Assembly: GCF_001423105.1 (NCBI RefSeq)
Contig: NZ_LMNV01000005.1
Location: forward strand, 135,019 to 199,018
Reading direction: 5' to 3'
DNA: 64,000 bases
Source of the DNA: Frondihabitans sp. Leaf304
GTDB lineage: Bacteria; Actinomycetota; Actinomycetes; Actinomycetales; Microbacteriaceae
This document shows positions 36,339-45,168 of this stretch, one piece after another. The position numbers and the translations under genes were made by a program. How positions within the stretch are numbered: position 1 is the first letter of the stretch; the number at the start of each line of letters is the position of its first letter. The notes beneath the pieces were generated by a model. It was not told where the DNA came from. It did not search any database and saw only the letters and a program-made list of their open reading frames with translations.

Positions 36339-37451
36339 GTGACGAGTACCAGACGGCGGTCCTCCGTCACGATCGCCGACGTGGCATCCCGTGCCGGAGT
36401 CTCGACCTCCACCGCCAGCCTCGCGTTCCGCACCACCGGATCCATCACGGAGCGCACGCGCGCCCGCATCCTCTCGGCCGCCGGCGAGCTCGGTTACGCC
36501 GGGCCGAACCCCGTCGCACGCTCCCTCAAGAGCGGACGAACCGGCATCGTCGGGGTGGTCGTTGCGGAGAGCATCCGACGTGCGTTCCAGAGCCCCGTGA
36601 CGATCGCGACCATGGACGGCCTGAGCGAAGAGCTGGACGCCCTCGACGTCGGCCAGCTGCTCGTACCCGGACGAATCGGCGCGGGGGCGAGCTCCTCGCG
36701 CCTCCTCGACTCGATGCCGGTCGATGCCGTGGTGTTTCTCGCGCGCGGCGAGCAGTTCGACGATCTGCTGCCGGGCCTCCGGGCGCGAAGGATCCCCATG
36801 GTCGGCATCGAAGGACCGCATGCCGACGACATCGTGCTCGTCGGCATCGACGACGACCGCGGGGCGGCGGAGCTGGCGCGGCACGTCCGGTCGCTCGGGC
36901 ATACCCGGGTCGGCGTGGTGATGCGCACGACCCGTCTCGGTGCGTCCGCGCCCGCTGGCCAGGTCGTGCCGATCGCATTCGAACTGGAGGCGATCGCGAA
37001 CCGGACGATCCGGGGTCGCCTCGCCGCCACGGCCGAGGTGTTTCCCGACGCCGTGCGAGTCGAGGCGGGTGGGCGCGACCTCGAGGCAGGAGAAGCCGCG
37101 GCGGCCCGTCTTCTCGATGTCGCCAGACCTCCGACGGCGCTTCTCGCCCAAAACGACCTGCTGGCCGCCGGAGCCCTGCGTGCGGCAGCGGCCCGCGGCC
37201 TCGACGTACCCCGGGATCTCACGATCACCGGCTTCGACGGCGCGGACCTCCCGTGGCTCGACCGACGCCTGACGACCGTCGAGCAACCCCTCCGCGAACG
37301 AGGCCGAGTGGCCGGCAGGCTGGTGAGCGAGTTGCTGCAGGGGGGATCACCCGGCGGCGTCGTGCTGCCGGTCTCCTTTCGCGCCGGAGACACGGCTGGC
37401 CCCGTCGCACCGTCTCAGCCGACGTCGAGAGAAGGGCGCTCGGCCCGGTAG
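36339..37451 (+). CDS. LacI-family transcriptional regulator
   Basis: 370 residues. Helix-turn-helix at about 9-32 (VTIADVASRAGVSTSTASLAF) with the hinge helix NPVARSLKSGRTG, then a periplasmic-binding-like ligand domain. Usual Arg at the second helix tip is retained; SLAF replaces the common SRVL. A GGAG is 4 bp before the GTG. Divergent from the ABC importer operon, so it most likely represses that operon and itself until the imported compound or a breakdown product binds. It has the same GC and codon use as the neighbours. Confidence 0.88.
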   Translation: MTSTRRRSSVTIADVASRAGVSTSTASLAFRTTGSITERTRARILSAAGELGYAGPNPVARSLKSGRTGIVGVVVAESIRRAFQSPVTIATMDGLSEELDALDVGQLLVPGRIGAGASSSRLLDSMPVDAVVFLARGEQFDDLLPGLRARRIPMVGIEGPHADDIVLVGIDDDRGAAELARHVRSLGHTRVGVVMRTTRLGASAPAGQVVPIAFELEAIANRTIRGRLAATAEVFPDAVRVEAGGRDLEAGEAAAARLLDVARPPTALLAQNDLLAAGALRAAAARGLDVPRDLTITGFDGADLPWLDRRLTTVEQPLRERGRVAGRLVSELLQGGSPGGVVLPVSFRAGDTAGPVAPSQPTSREGRSAR

Positions 37452-37483
37452 GCGTCCGGGCTTCGGCACCGTACCCTGGAGGC

Positions 37484-37669
37484 ATGCCTGATTCCCTCGT
37501 CGGCGGGATCGTGTTCTCGATCGCCCCGACAATCCTCGTCGGCCTGATCTTCTGGTTCGCCATGCGCGCGATCTTCCGCGCCGACAAGAACGAGCGAACG
37601 GCCTACGCCACCATCGAGGCCGAAGAGCGCGCGAAGGCCGAAGCTGAAGAGGCCCGGCCGGCGGCATAA
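37484..37669 (+). CDS. Small single-pass membrane protein
   Basis: 61 residues: a short N-terminus, one membrane helix (about 8-30, IVFSIAPTILVGLIFWFAMRAIF) and an acidic, Ala/Glu-rich cytoplasmic tail of 30 residues. TACCCT lies exactly 6 bp before the ATG; the GGAGG found 1 bp before the ATG is too close to serve as a ribosome site in the usual way. Function unknown; similar short proteins are common in Microbacteriaceae. Confidence 0.7.
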   Translation: MPDSLVGGIVFSIAPTILVGLIFWFAMRAIFRADKNERTAYATIEAEERAKAEAEEARPAA

Positions 37670-38173
37670 GCGGGCTTCCGCGACGACACCCCCGCAGCAA
37701 CCGACACCCCCGCACCTCGAGTGCGGGGGTGTCGTCGTCGTGCGGGGCGGACGGTGGGTCGAGCGGCGGTGTCGCGGATCCTGATGTCCCCCTTCTGGAT
37801 GGGGCTCTGGACATCGGAACGAAATGCGCCGGACACCTTCGTGACCCCCGGCGTCCCCCAATCAGCGAGAGCGGGGGTACGGAACCTTGGGAAATCAGCG
37901 CTATTGCCTGGGTCTGGCGTACCCCGTTGAGAGAGAACGGGTCGTACACCCGAACAGCACTGCATGTCAAAGAATGTGCATTGGCGTACCCCAATACGCC
38001 GTCTTTTCTGGGAGCGTCCCCAAAGATTACTTGGGAACGCCCTGAACGATTTTGGGAGGGCTGTACCCGCTCGGAAGACTCGTAGTGCGGCGAAAACATC
38101 CGAGCATCGGAGCTTCACCGTCGAATCGGGGTCTCAGCAGGGGCCTGATCTCGCTAGGGATGGAGAAGAAAAC
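37670..38173. other. Long gap and leader before the sigma factor gene
   Basis: Holds a perfect 13-bp hairpin (listed), then about 430 bp without a gene. GGCGTACCCC occurs twice (37916-37925 and 37983-37992); the second is the left arm of a small hairpin GGCGTA-CCCCAA-TACGCC (37983-38000) followed by a T-rich stretch. CCCAA and TTGGG arms lie at about 38020-38037. The pattern suggests a regulated leader or operator sites before the sigma gene. Confidence 0.5.
37702..37734. terminator. 13-14 bp perfect hairpin after the small membrane protein gene
   Basis: GACACCCCCGCAC (37703-37715), loop CTCGA, and the exact complement to 37733. The motif CGACACCCCCGCA is also present once directly upstream (37684-37696), so alternative pairing is possible. 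No T-tract. Confidence 0.6.
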
Positions 38174-39211
38174 ATGTCGACAACTATCGATAGCAACGTC
38201 CGCGCGAACACCAAGGGCGCCACCAGCGCCGCACAGACCACCACCTCCACTGACGACGACGTCGAAGTCGAAGTCCTCGGGCAGGTGCGGGGCGCCTCGA
38301 CCGACCAGGTCGGCGACTACCTCCGCCACATCGGCCGCATGCCCCTCCTCGACGCCCAGGAGGAGACCGAGATCGCCCGCCGCATCGAGGTCGGCCTCTT
38401 CGCCGAGGAGAAGCTCGCCGAGCTCGACGCCGCCGGCAAGGTCTCGGCCTCCGACCGCAGCGACTACCGCTGGCTCATCCACGACGGCGAGCGTGCCAAA
38501 GACCGCATGATCACGGCGAACCTCCGCCTGGTCGTCTCGATCGCCAAGCGCTACACGCAGCGGGGCCTCCCCTTCATGGACGTCATCCAGGAGGGCAACC
38601 TCGGCCTCGTCCGCGCGGTCGAGAAATTCGACTACACGCAGGGCTACAAGTTCTCGACCTACGCCACCTGGTGGATCCGCCAGGCCATCGCCCGCGGCCT
38701 CGCCGACAAGGCGCGTGCCATCCGCATCCCGGTTCACACCGTCGAGCGCATCAACCGCATCTCTCGTGCCGAGCGCGACCTCACCGTCGACCTGGGCCGT
38801 GCGCCCACCGTCGACGAGGTGGCCGCCGAGGTCGCGATGGAGGTTGCCGACCTCGTCGACCTCAAGTCGCGCTCGCACGAGCCCGTCTCGATCCACACCG
38901 TCGTCGGCGACGCCGAAGACTCCGAGCTCGGCGACTTCATCGAAGACGAAGAGACCCCCTCGCCCGGCGAAGCGACGGAGACGTCGCTGCTGAACCGCGA
39001 CATCCACTCGCTCGTCGAAGGTCTGCCCGACGACGAAGCCCGCGTGATCCGCATGCGCTTCGGCCTCGACGACGACCAGCCGATGACCCTCGACGAGATC
39101 TCCAAGCGCGTCCACTCGTCGCGCCAAGCCGTCTCGCGCGTCGAGTCGCGAGCCCGCCTGCGCATGTTCGCGAAGGCCGTGTCGCAAGACCTGCAGCTGT
39201 ACCTGCAGTAA
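38174..39211 (+). CDS. RNA polymerase sigma factor, SigB-like (sigma-70 group 1/2)
   Basis: 345 residues. After a Thr/Ser/Asp-rich N-terminus of about 40 residues come region 1.2 (DQVGDYLRHIGRMPLLDAQEE), region 2 (ITANLRLVVSIAKRYTQRGL, FSTYATWWIRQAIARGLAD), region 3 (VDEVAAEVAM) and region 4.2 (TLDEISKRVHSSRQAVSRVE). The length and missing region 1.1 match actinobacterial SigB/HrdD rather than the primary SigA. A GGAGAAG site lies 6 bp before the ATG. A long structured leader precedes it and a strong terminator follows. It probably directs stress or stationary-phase genes, by family. Confidence 0.9.
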   Translation: MSTTIDSNVRANTKGATSAAQTTTSTDDDVEVEVLGQVRGASTDQVGDYLRHIGRMPLLDAQEETEIARRIEVGLFAEEKLAELDAAGKVSASDRSDYRWLIHDGERAKDRMITANLRLVVSIAKRYTQRGLPFMDVIQEGNLGLVRAVEKFDYTQGYKFSTYATWWIRQAIARGLADKARAIRIPVHTVERINRISRAERDLTVDLGRAPTVDEVAAEVAMEVADLVDLKSRSHEPVSIHTVVGDAEDSELGDFIEDEETPSPGEATETSLLNRDIHSLVEGLPDDEARVIRMRFGLDDDQPMTLDEISKRVHSSRQAVSRVESRARLRMFAKAVSQDLQLYLQ

Positions 39212-39255
39212 GAGCGTCTCCCGGGGCCGCCCCGTCCCGTTTGTCGGCGTTATTA

Positions 39256-39288
39256 GGCCCGTCCGTGCTCAGCACGGGCGGGCCTTTG
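39256..39288 (+). terminator. Terminator of the sigma factor gene
   Basis: GGCCCGTCCGTGC, loop TCA, and GCACGGGCGGGCC (one G:T pair) followed by TTT. 13-bp stem. Confidence 0.85.
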
Positions 39289-39320
39289 CCGTGGGTGGGT
39301 GGGTGGCGGCCGGCCTCCCG

Positions 39321-39378
39321 CCGAGTGCCGCCTAATGTCGTCTCCCGGCCTTGCCCGGCGGCATTTGCCGTCACTCGG
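39321..39378. repeat. Palindromic element, GAGTGCCGCC family, copy 2
   Basis: CCGAGTGCCGCCTAATG at the left and GCATTTGCCGTCACTCGG at the right form an imperfect inverted repeat around a GC-rich loop. Same arm consensus as the element at 14375. Confidence 0.75.
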
Positions 39379-39404
39379 GGTGTCCGGGTTCGACGGCTGC
39401 TGCG

Positions 39405-39460
39405 CGAGTGCCGCCTAATGCCGCCGCCCGAGGCAGGGCGGCTGCAATTGGCGGCACTCG
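39405..39460. repeat. Palindromic element, GAGTGCCGCC family, copy 3
   Basis: Left arm CGAGTGCCGCCTAATGC and right arm GCAATTGGCGGCACTCG; the outer 11 bp are perfectly complementary. It lies 27 bp after copy 2. Confidence 0.8.
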
Positions 39461-39560
39461 AGAACGCGGCCAAGCCCCCACAGGGAATTACGCGCCCGCA
39501 TCTCTCCACAGAATTGGGTGCTCGCCGTACGGGGGCAGCCCCGATCGCCAGGCTTGATGC

Positions 39561-40466
39561 ATGAGATCTCCCCTCCCTCCCCTCCTGCTTGGCGCTCCCT
39601 TCGCCGTGGCAGAGGCACGCGCTCTGGGCCTCCGCCGGGCACGGATCGACGCCCCCGATCTTCTAGCGCCGCACCACGGCATTCGCGTCGCCGGGCCGGT
39701 CTCCACCATCGAAGAACGATGTGCGGCCCTCATGCCCGCTCTGCGGTCGGATCATCTGTTCAGCCACCTCACGGCCGCCGCGTTATGGGGTCTTCCTCTT
39801 CCCTGGGGCGCAGGATCCGGCCCGCTGCACGTCATCAGCCCGAGTGGGGCGCACCCGAGCCGCCCGGGTGTCGTCGCCCACCGCTCCCGAGGGGTACGCG
39901 GTCGGTTCGTCGACATCCTCCCCGTTGTCGACCCCGTCACATGCTGGCTGCAGTGCGCCGCGCTCCTGCCGCTCGACGACGTCGTCATCATGGGCGACGC
40001 GCTCGCCGGGCGGTGGTCGCCGTTCGAAGCGGCGAGGGAGCTCCCGGTCGAGCGGTTGCAGGCGGCGGCTCGGCGCTGGGGTAGCCGGCGCGGGGCTCGG
40101 AAGCTGCGGGAGGCCCTGGGGTGGATCCGGCCGAACGTGTGGTCGCCGAAAGAGACCGAGCTCAGGCTTTTGATCGTGCGGGGCGGATTGCCCGAGCCAC
40201 CCGAGCTTAACGGAGAGGTCACCGACGACGGCGGGAGGGTGCTGGGGCACGGCGATCTCGTTTACCGACGGCAGAAGAAGGTGATCGAGTACGAGGGTGA
40301 TCAGCATCGCAGCGATCGGGGCCAGTGGCGTCGAGACGTGCTGCGCTACGAGAGCTTCCACGACGCGGGCTGGCGAGTGCTGCGAGTGACCGACGACGAC
40401 TTCGGTGCGCCCAGGGCGCTGATCGACCGTCTCTCTCGACACATCGGGGCGGAGGCGCTAGCGTGA
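39561..40466 (+). CDS. DUF559-type endonuclease-domain protein
   Basis: 301 residues. The N-terminal 170 residues (ARALGLRRARIDAPDLLAPHHGIRVAG; FSHLTAAALWGLPLP; HRSRG) resemble the wHTH/AbiEi-like proteins common in actinobacteria. The C-terminal 110 residues have the Vsr/DUF559 nuclease pattern: a Glu in SPKETELRLLIV, Asp in GHGDLVYRRQKKVIEYEGDQHR, then WRVLRVTDDDF. No partner toxin or restriction gene is adjacent. CAGGCT lies 6 bp before the ATG. Function unknown; nuclease activity is inferred. Confidence 0.72.
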   Translation: MRSPLPPLLLGAPFAVAEARALGLRRARIDAPDLLAPHHGIRVAGPVSTIEERCAALMPALRSDHLFSHLTAAALWGLPLPWGAGSGPLHVISPSGAHPSRPGVVAHRSRGVRGRFVDILPVVDPVTCWLQCAALLPLDDVVIMGDALAGRWSPFEAARELPVERLQAAARRWGSRRGARKLREALGWIRPNVWSPKETELRLLIVRGGLPEPPELNGEVTDDGGRVLGHGDLVYRRQKKVIEYEGDQHRSDRGQWRRDVLRYESFHDAGWRVLRVTDDDFGAPRALIDRLSRHIGAEALA

Positions 40467-40514
40467 CGAGCACCGGCGGAAGACGCCCACGAGCGACCGA
40501 AAGAGGTGAAGACC

Positions 40515-40574
40515 ATGACTGCATCGAACGAGAGCGCCATGAATCCTTCTTTCCCCGAGGTCGCCGCCTTCTAG
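40515..40574 (+). CDS. 19-residue reading frame with strong ribosome site, upstream of RIO kinase
   Basis: ATG at 40515 preceded by AAGAGGTGA about 6 bp upstream, one of the best ribosome sites in the window. It encodes MTASNESAMNPSFPEVAAF and stops at 40572. The RIO kinase TTG start follows 33 bp later with a GGAG of its own. It may be a leader peptide or a genuine small protein. Confidence 0.5.
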   Translation: MTASNESAMNPSFPEVAAF

Positions 40575-40607
40575 AAGCCGCGGTGGCCTCCGTCCTGGAG
40601 ACATCCG

Positions 40608-41456
40608 TTGACTTTTTCCGACGATTTCGTCGTACCCACCTTCACCGAAGCCGCTCTCGGCGACGGCCAACGCTGGTCGACCTGGCCGGCTACCCAACCC
40701 CTCGAACGAGGCCCGCGTCCGTTCCCCGACTGGGTCGTGACGAGCGCCGCCGCGATCGACACCGAACTCGGCATCGTCAAGTCGGGCAAGGAGGCCGACG
40801 TGTTTCTCATCGAACGCCGAGTTCCCCTCGACGTGCGGGCGAGAGACGGGAGTGCCGGATCCTCGGTTCTCGCCGCGAAGCGGTACCGGGGCCCCGAGAC
40901 CAGCGATTTCCACCGCGGCGCTCAGTACCGCGAGGGCCGCCGCACCCGCAATACGCGAGACGGCAGGGCAATGGCACGAGGATCCGCCCACGGCCGCTCG
41001 GTCCAGGCCGGGCTGTGGGCCTGGGCCGAATTCGAGGCCCTCTCTCGCCTCTACGCGCGAGGTCTGCCGGTGCCGTACCCGGTGCAGATCTCGGGCACGG
41101 AGATCCTGATGGAGTTCATCGGCGACGGGGCTACCGCTGCGCCGCGCCTGGCTCAGACGAAGGCCGACGGGGCCGACCTCGAGCCGCTGTACGAACAGGT
41201 GGTCGAGATCCTGCTCGGGTTCGCGAGAGCCGGGTATGCCCACGGCGACCTCTCGCAGTACAACCTGCTGGTGCACGAGTGGCGGGTCGTGGTCATCGAC
41301 CTGCCGCAGCTGGTCGACGTGGTGAGCAATCCGAACGGGGTGGCCCTGCTCGAACGCGACTGCCGAAACGTCGCCGCGTGGTTTGCCCGGAGGGGGTTCG
41401 TGCGCGACGTCGACCAGCTGTTTGCGAAGTGCCTGGGGGAGGTGTTCGGCGGCTAG
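40608..41456 (+). CDS. RIO1-family serine kinase
   Basis: 282 residues. The RIO fold is clear: GIVKSGKEADVFL replaces a P-loop, catalytic Asp in YAHGDLSQYNLLVH, metal-binding Asp in VVVIDLPQ. Bacterial RIO kinases are poorly studied; archaeal and eukaryotic ones act in ribosome maturation. I choose the TTG at 40608, which has GGAG about 8 bp upstream and gives MTFSDDFVVPTF. The Arg-rich loop (EGRRTRNTRDGRAMARG) before the catalytic part is usual for the actinobacterial type. Confidence 0.87.
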   Translation: MTFSDDFVVPTFTEAALGDGQRWSTWPATQPLERGPRPFPDWVVTSAAAIDTELGIVKSGKEADVFLIERRVPLDVRARDGSAGSSVLAAKRYRGPETSDFHRGAQYREGRRTRNTRDGRAMARGSAHGRSVQAGLWAWAEFEALSRLYARGLPVPYPVQISGTEILMEFIGDGATAAPRLAQTKADGADLEPLYEQVVEILLGFARAGYAHGDLSQYNLLVHEWRVVVIDLPQLVDVVSNPNGVALLERDCRNVAAWFARRGFVRDVDQLFAKCLGEVFGG

Positions 41457-41510
41457 AGCGCAAGCCAGAGCTAGAGCCCGAGCGTGGGCTGGGAGGGCGC
41501 GGCGAGCGGG

Positions 41511-42437
41511 TCAGTGCTGGCGCAGGAAGCGGGCCCGGACCGCCGGGGGGACCAACTCGAGCAGTTGGTCTTCTCGGAGAGGGAGGTCCATGAGGCTCAG
41601 CTTCAGTCGACCCTTGCGGCCGTGGCGACCCGCGTCGAGGCGGGCCACGATCCCCGCGTCTTCGCGGAGGCGCACCTTAATGACGGCGCCCTCGCCGACG
41701 TCCGACACCACGCGTCCGTCGAGTTCGAGTGCCGCCGACCGGGTGCCCGCGCCGACCACAAACTTGAGGAGCTCCTTGGGCCCGAGCACGATGGTCCGGT
41801 CGATCCCCGCCATCGGAGCGACCGGGGTCACGATCGTCGCGGCAACAGCGGGGCTGACGACCGGGCCGCCCGCGGCGTAGTTGTAGGCCGTCGAGCCCGC
41901 GGGCGTCGACACGACCACGGAGTCGGCCTTGAAGTAGCCGTAGGGCGTGCCGTCGACGAGCAGATCGGCGGTGACGACGCCCTGGCCGGGGCGGCGCGTG
42001 ACGGAGAGATCGTTGAAGGCCAGGAAGGAGGATTCGAATCCGGTCGACGAGACGACGACCTCGATGGCGTGGTGCGACTCGAGTGAGAACTCGTTCGACG
42101 CGAGCGTGTCGAGCACTCCAGGCAGTTCGGCGGGCTCGATCTCGACCAAGAACCCGACGTTGCCGTAGTTCACTCCGAGCACCGGCACAGGGCGCTGTGA
42201 GACCAGGCGCATGGCCCCCAGCATCGTGCCGTCACCACCGAGCGACACGACGACGTCGACCCGCTCGACGAACGTGGCCTCGTCGACCAGTTCGATGCCC
42301 TCGCCGACCCGTGCCGCATCATCGGTCAGCGCGATCAGGTGGGCGCCGACCGGCTCCTGCCATTCACGCAGTACGTCGATCGACGGCGTGACCGGCTTCG
42401 TGGGGTGGGGGATCAGACCGACCGTGTAGTTGCCCAT
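41511..42437 (-). CDS. NAD kinase
   Basis: 308 residues. Phosphorylates NAD to NADP. GGDGTMLGAMRL (about 69-80) is the nucleotide-binding motif, and SVVVSTPAGSTAYNYAAGGP the second conserved block. The NE motif of most NAD kinases reads FNDLSVTR here, with Asp for Glu. TAGCCT lies exactly 6 bp before the ATG at 42437, so the message is probably leaderless. It is divergent from clpC. Many actinobacteria carry another NAD kinase gene near recN, so this may be a second copy; not visible here. Confidence 0.9.
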   Translation of the reverse strand: MGNYTVGLIPHPTKPVTPSIDVLREWQEPVGAHLIALTDDAARVGEGIELVDEATFVERVDVVVSLGGDGTMLGAMRLVSQRPVPVLGVNYGNVGFLVEIEPAELPGVLDTLASNEFSLESHHAIEVVVSSTGFESSFLAFNDLSVTRRPGQGVVTADLLVDGTPYGYFKADSVVVSTPAGSTAYNYAAGGPVVSPAVAATIVTPVAPMAGIDRTIVLGPKELLKFVVGAGTRSAALELDGRVVSDVGEGAVIKVRLREDAGIVARLDAGRHGRKGRLKLSLMDLPLREDQLLELVPPAVRARFLRQH

Positions 42438-42603
42438 GACCCGAGGCTAGTGAGCGACGCTTGGAAGACCGTCACGCCGCCAGCGAACAGGGGCAGACTC
42501 CCGCCCGTGCCGTGGTTACTCTCGACATACGCGACGCCCACCCCCTCGGGGCGTCGACCGTCATATCGGTGACGTTCCAGCCCGTCACCAAGGGAGTTTG
42601 AAG

Positions 42604-45093
42604 ATGTTCGAGAGATTCACCGACCGTGCCCGTCGCGTTGTCGTCCTCGCTCAAGAAGAAGCGAAGCTGCTCAACCACAACTACATCGGCACCGAGCACA
42701 TCCTGCTCGGCCTCATTCACGAGGGCGAAGGCGTCGCCGCCAAGGCGCTCGAGTCGCTGGGCATCTCGCTCGACGCCGTGCGCGAGCAGGTCCAAGACAT
42801 CATCGGTCAGGGCCAGCAGCAGCCGACCGGCCACATCCCCTTCACGCCCCGTGCGAAGAAGGTCCTCGAGCTGAGCCTGCGCGAAGCGCTGCAGCTCGGC
42901 CACAACTACATCGGCACCGAGCACATCCTGCTCGGCCTCATCCGCGAGGGTGAAGGGGTTGCCGCACAGGTCCTCGTCAAGCTGGGCGCCGACCTGAACC
43001 GGGTGCGCCAGCAGGTCATCCAGCTTCTCTCGGGGTACCAGGGCAAGGAGGCGGTTGCAGTGGGCGGAGAAACGCAGGCTGGCCCGCAGGGTGGGTCGCA
43101 GGTGCTCGACCAGTTCGGTCGCAACCTGACCCAGGCTGCGCGCGATAACAAACTCGACCCGGTCATCGGGCGCGAGAAGGAGATGGAGCGCGTCATGCAG
43201 ATCCTCTCCCGCCGCTCCAAGAACAACCCCGTGCTGATTGGTGAGCCCGGCGTCGGCAAGACCGCCGTCGTCGAGGGCCTCGCCCAGGCGATCGTCAAGG
43301 GCGACGTGCCCGAGACGCTGAAAGACAAGCAGCTCTACTCGCTCGACCTCGGGTCGCTCATCGCCGGAAGCCGCTACCGCGGTGACTTCGAAGAGCGCCT
43401 GAAGAAGGTCACCAAAGAGATCCGCACTCGCGGCGACATCATCGTCTTCATCGACGAGATCCACACCCTCGTGGGTGCCGGTGCCGCCGAGGGCGCCATC
43501 GACGCGGCCTCGATCCTCAAGCCGCTCCTGGCCCGAGGCGAGCTGCAGACCATCGGCGCGACCACGCTCGACGAGTACCGCAAGCACTTCGAGAAAGACG
43601 CCGCCCTCGAGCGTCGCTTCCAGCCCGTCCAGGTGCACGAGCCTTCGCTGCCCCACGCGATCAACATCCTCAAGGGGCTGCGCGACAAGTACGAGGCGTT
43701 CCACAAGGTCTCGATCACCGACGGCGCGATCGTCGCCGCGGCGAACCTCGCCGACCGCTACGTCGCCGACCGCTTCCTGCCCGACAAGGCCATCGACCTG
43801 ATCGACGAGGCCGGCGCCCGCCTGCGTCTCTCGATCCTCTCGGCCCCGCCGGAGCTGCGCGAGTTCGACGAGAAGATCGCTGTCGTCCGCGGCCAGAAGG
43901 AGGCCGCGATCGAAGATCAGGACTTCGAGAAGGCTGCCTCCCTCCGCGACGAGGAGAAGAAGCTCCTCGGTGAGCGTCTCCGCCTCGAGAAGCAGTGGCG
44001 TTCGGGCGATGTCGGAGCATCCGGCACCGTCGACGAGGGCGTCATCGCAGAGGTCCTGGCTCAGGCCACGGGCATCCCGGTCTTCAAGCTCACCGAAGAA
44101 GAGACCTCGCGTCTCGTCTTCATGGAGAAGGCGCTGCACCAGCGGGTCATCGGCCAGGAGCAGGCGATCGCTGCGCTCTCGAAGACGATCCGACGCACCC
44201 GTGCCGGTCTGAAAGACCCCAAGCGCCCCTCGGGCTCGTTCATCTTCGCCGGCCCGACCGGTGTCGGAAAGACCGAGCTGGCCAAGGCGCTCGCCGAGTT
44301 CCTCTTCGACGACGAGAACGCTCTCATCAGCCTCGACATGTCGGAGTACGGCGAGAAGCACACCGTCTCGCGTCTGTTCGGTGCCCCTCCCGGGTTCGTC
44401 GGATTCGAAGAGGGCGGCCAGCTGACCGAGAAGGTCCGCCGCAAGCCGTTCTCCGTGGTTCTGTTCGACGAGATCGAGAAGGCCCACCCCGACATCTTCA
44501 ACTCGCTCCTCCAGGTGCTCGAAGAAGGTCGTCTGACCGACGGTCAGGGTCGAGTCGTCGACTTCAAGAACACGGTCATCATCATGACGACCAACCTCGG
44601 AACGAAAGACATCACCGGTGGCCCCGTCGGCTTCCAGATCGAGGGCGACACGGCGACCTCCTACGAGCGCATGCGCTCGAAGGTCACGGAGGAGCTCAAG
44701 AAGCACTTCAAGCCGGAGTTCCTGAACCGCGTCGACGAGACGATCGTGTTCCCGCAGCTCACGCAGCCGGAGCTTCTCCAGATCGTCGACCTGTTCGTCA
44801 AGCGTCTTTCCGACCGCCTGCTCGACCGCGACATGACCGCCGAGCTCTCGCTCGCGGCCAAGGAGCAGCTCATCAAGGTCGGGTTCGACCCGTCGCTCGG
44901 TGCTCGTCCCCTCCGTCGTGCGATTCAGCACGAGGTCGAAGACCAGCTGTCGGAGCACATCCTTCAGGGTGAGCTCAACGCCGGCGACCACGTGAAGGTT
45001 GACTACGTCGACGGCAAGTTCACCTTCGAGACCGGGCGTCAGCCGGGCCGCGAAGAGGTCCTGGTGCTCGACAAGGGCGCCGAAGAGGCGTAG
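42604..45093 (+). CDS. clpC: ATP-dependent Clp protease ATP-binding subunit ClpC
   Basis: 829 residues. Hsp100 unfoldase that feeds ClpP. Two N-terminal Clp repeats ([36 protein letters not shown]), a first AAA domain with GEPGVGKT at 213-220, a UVR-like middle coil ([21 protein letters not shown]), a second AAA domain with GPTGVGKT at 550-557, and the C-terminal ClpP-contact region. An AGGGAG lies 9 bp before the ATG at 42604; a TTG two codons earlier is less well placed. In mycobacteria clpC follows lysS-lsr2; here 12 kb of other genes separate it from lysS. Confidence 0.96.
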   Translation: MFERFTDRARRVVVLAQEEAKLLNHNYIGTEHILLGLIHEGEGVAAKALESLGISLDAVREQVQDIIGQGQQQPTGHIPFTPRAKKVLELSLREALQLGHNYIGTEHILLGLIREGEGVAAQVLVKLGADLNRVRQQVIQLLSGYQGKEAVAVGGETQAGPQGGSQVLDQFGRNLTQAARDNKLDPVIGREKEMERVMQILSRRSKNNPVLIGEPGVGKTAVVEGLAQAIVKGDVPETLKDKQLYSLDLGSLIAGSRYRGDFEERLKKVTKEIRTRGDIIVFIDEIHTLVGAGAAEGAIDAASILKPLLARGELQTIGATTLDEYRKHFEKDAALERRFQPVQVHEPSLPHAINILKGLRDKYEAFHKVSITDGAIVAAANLADRYVADRFLPDKAIDLIDEAGARLRLSILSAPPELREFDEKIAVVRGQKEAAIEDQDFEKAASLRDEEKKLLGERLRLEKQWRSGDVGASGTVDEGVIAEVLAQATGIPVFKLTEEETSRLVFMEKALHQRVIGQEQAIAALSKTIRRTRAGLKDPKRPSGSFIFAGPTGVGKTELAKALAEFLFDDENALISLDMSEYGEKHTVSRLFGAPPGFVGFEEGGQLTEKVRRKPFSVVLFDEIEKAHPDIFNSLLQVLEEGRLTDGQGRVVDFKNTVIIMTTNLGTKDITGGPVGFQIEGDTATSYERMRSKVTEELKKHFKPEFLNRVDETIVFPQLTQPELLQIVDLFVKRLSDRLLDRDMTAELSLAAKEQLIKVGFDPSLGARPLRRAIQHEVEDQLSEHILQGELNAGDHVKVDYVDGKFTFETGRQPGREEVLVLDKGAEEA

Positions 45094-45114
45094 GTCTCAA
45101 CCGCACCACTTCGA

Positions 45115-45144
45115 GGGCGGCTCTCCCACTGGGAGGGCCGCCTT
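45115..45144 (+). terminator. Terminator of clpC
   Basis: GGGCGGC-T-CTCCC and GGGAG-G-GCCGCC form a stem with one mismatch and a 3-base loop, followed by TT. Confidence 0.75.
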
Positions 45145-45168
45145 CGGCGTTCCCGTAGGCTTGCGACT

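Larger units (their letters stand above)
39212..39560. other. Gap without genes: terminator and two palindromic elements
   Basis: After the sigma terminator the stretch holds two GAGTGCCGCC-family palindromes. No coding character is seen. Confidence 0.6.

Noticed and set aside
35147-37483. Long plus-strand frame across the binding-protein gene and lacI-type gene
   Set aside because: Only its last 61 codons (from 37484) are a plausible gene; the rest is shadow.
42472-44991. 839-codon minus-strand frame opposite clpC
   Set aside because: Shadow of clpC; composition Asp/Glu/Leu/Arg-rich without any motif.
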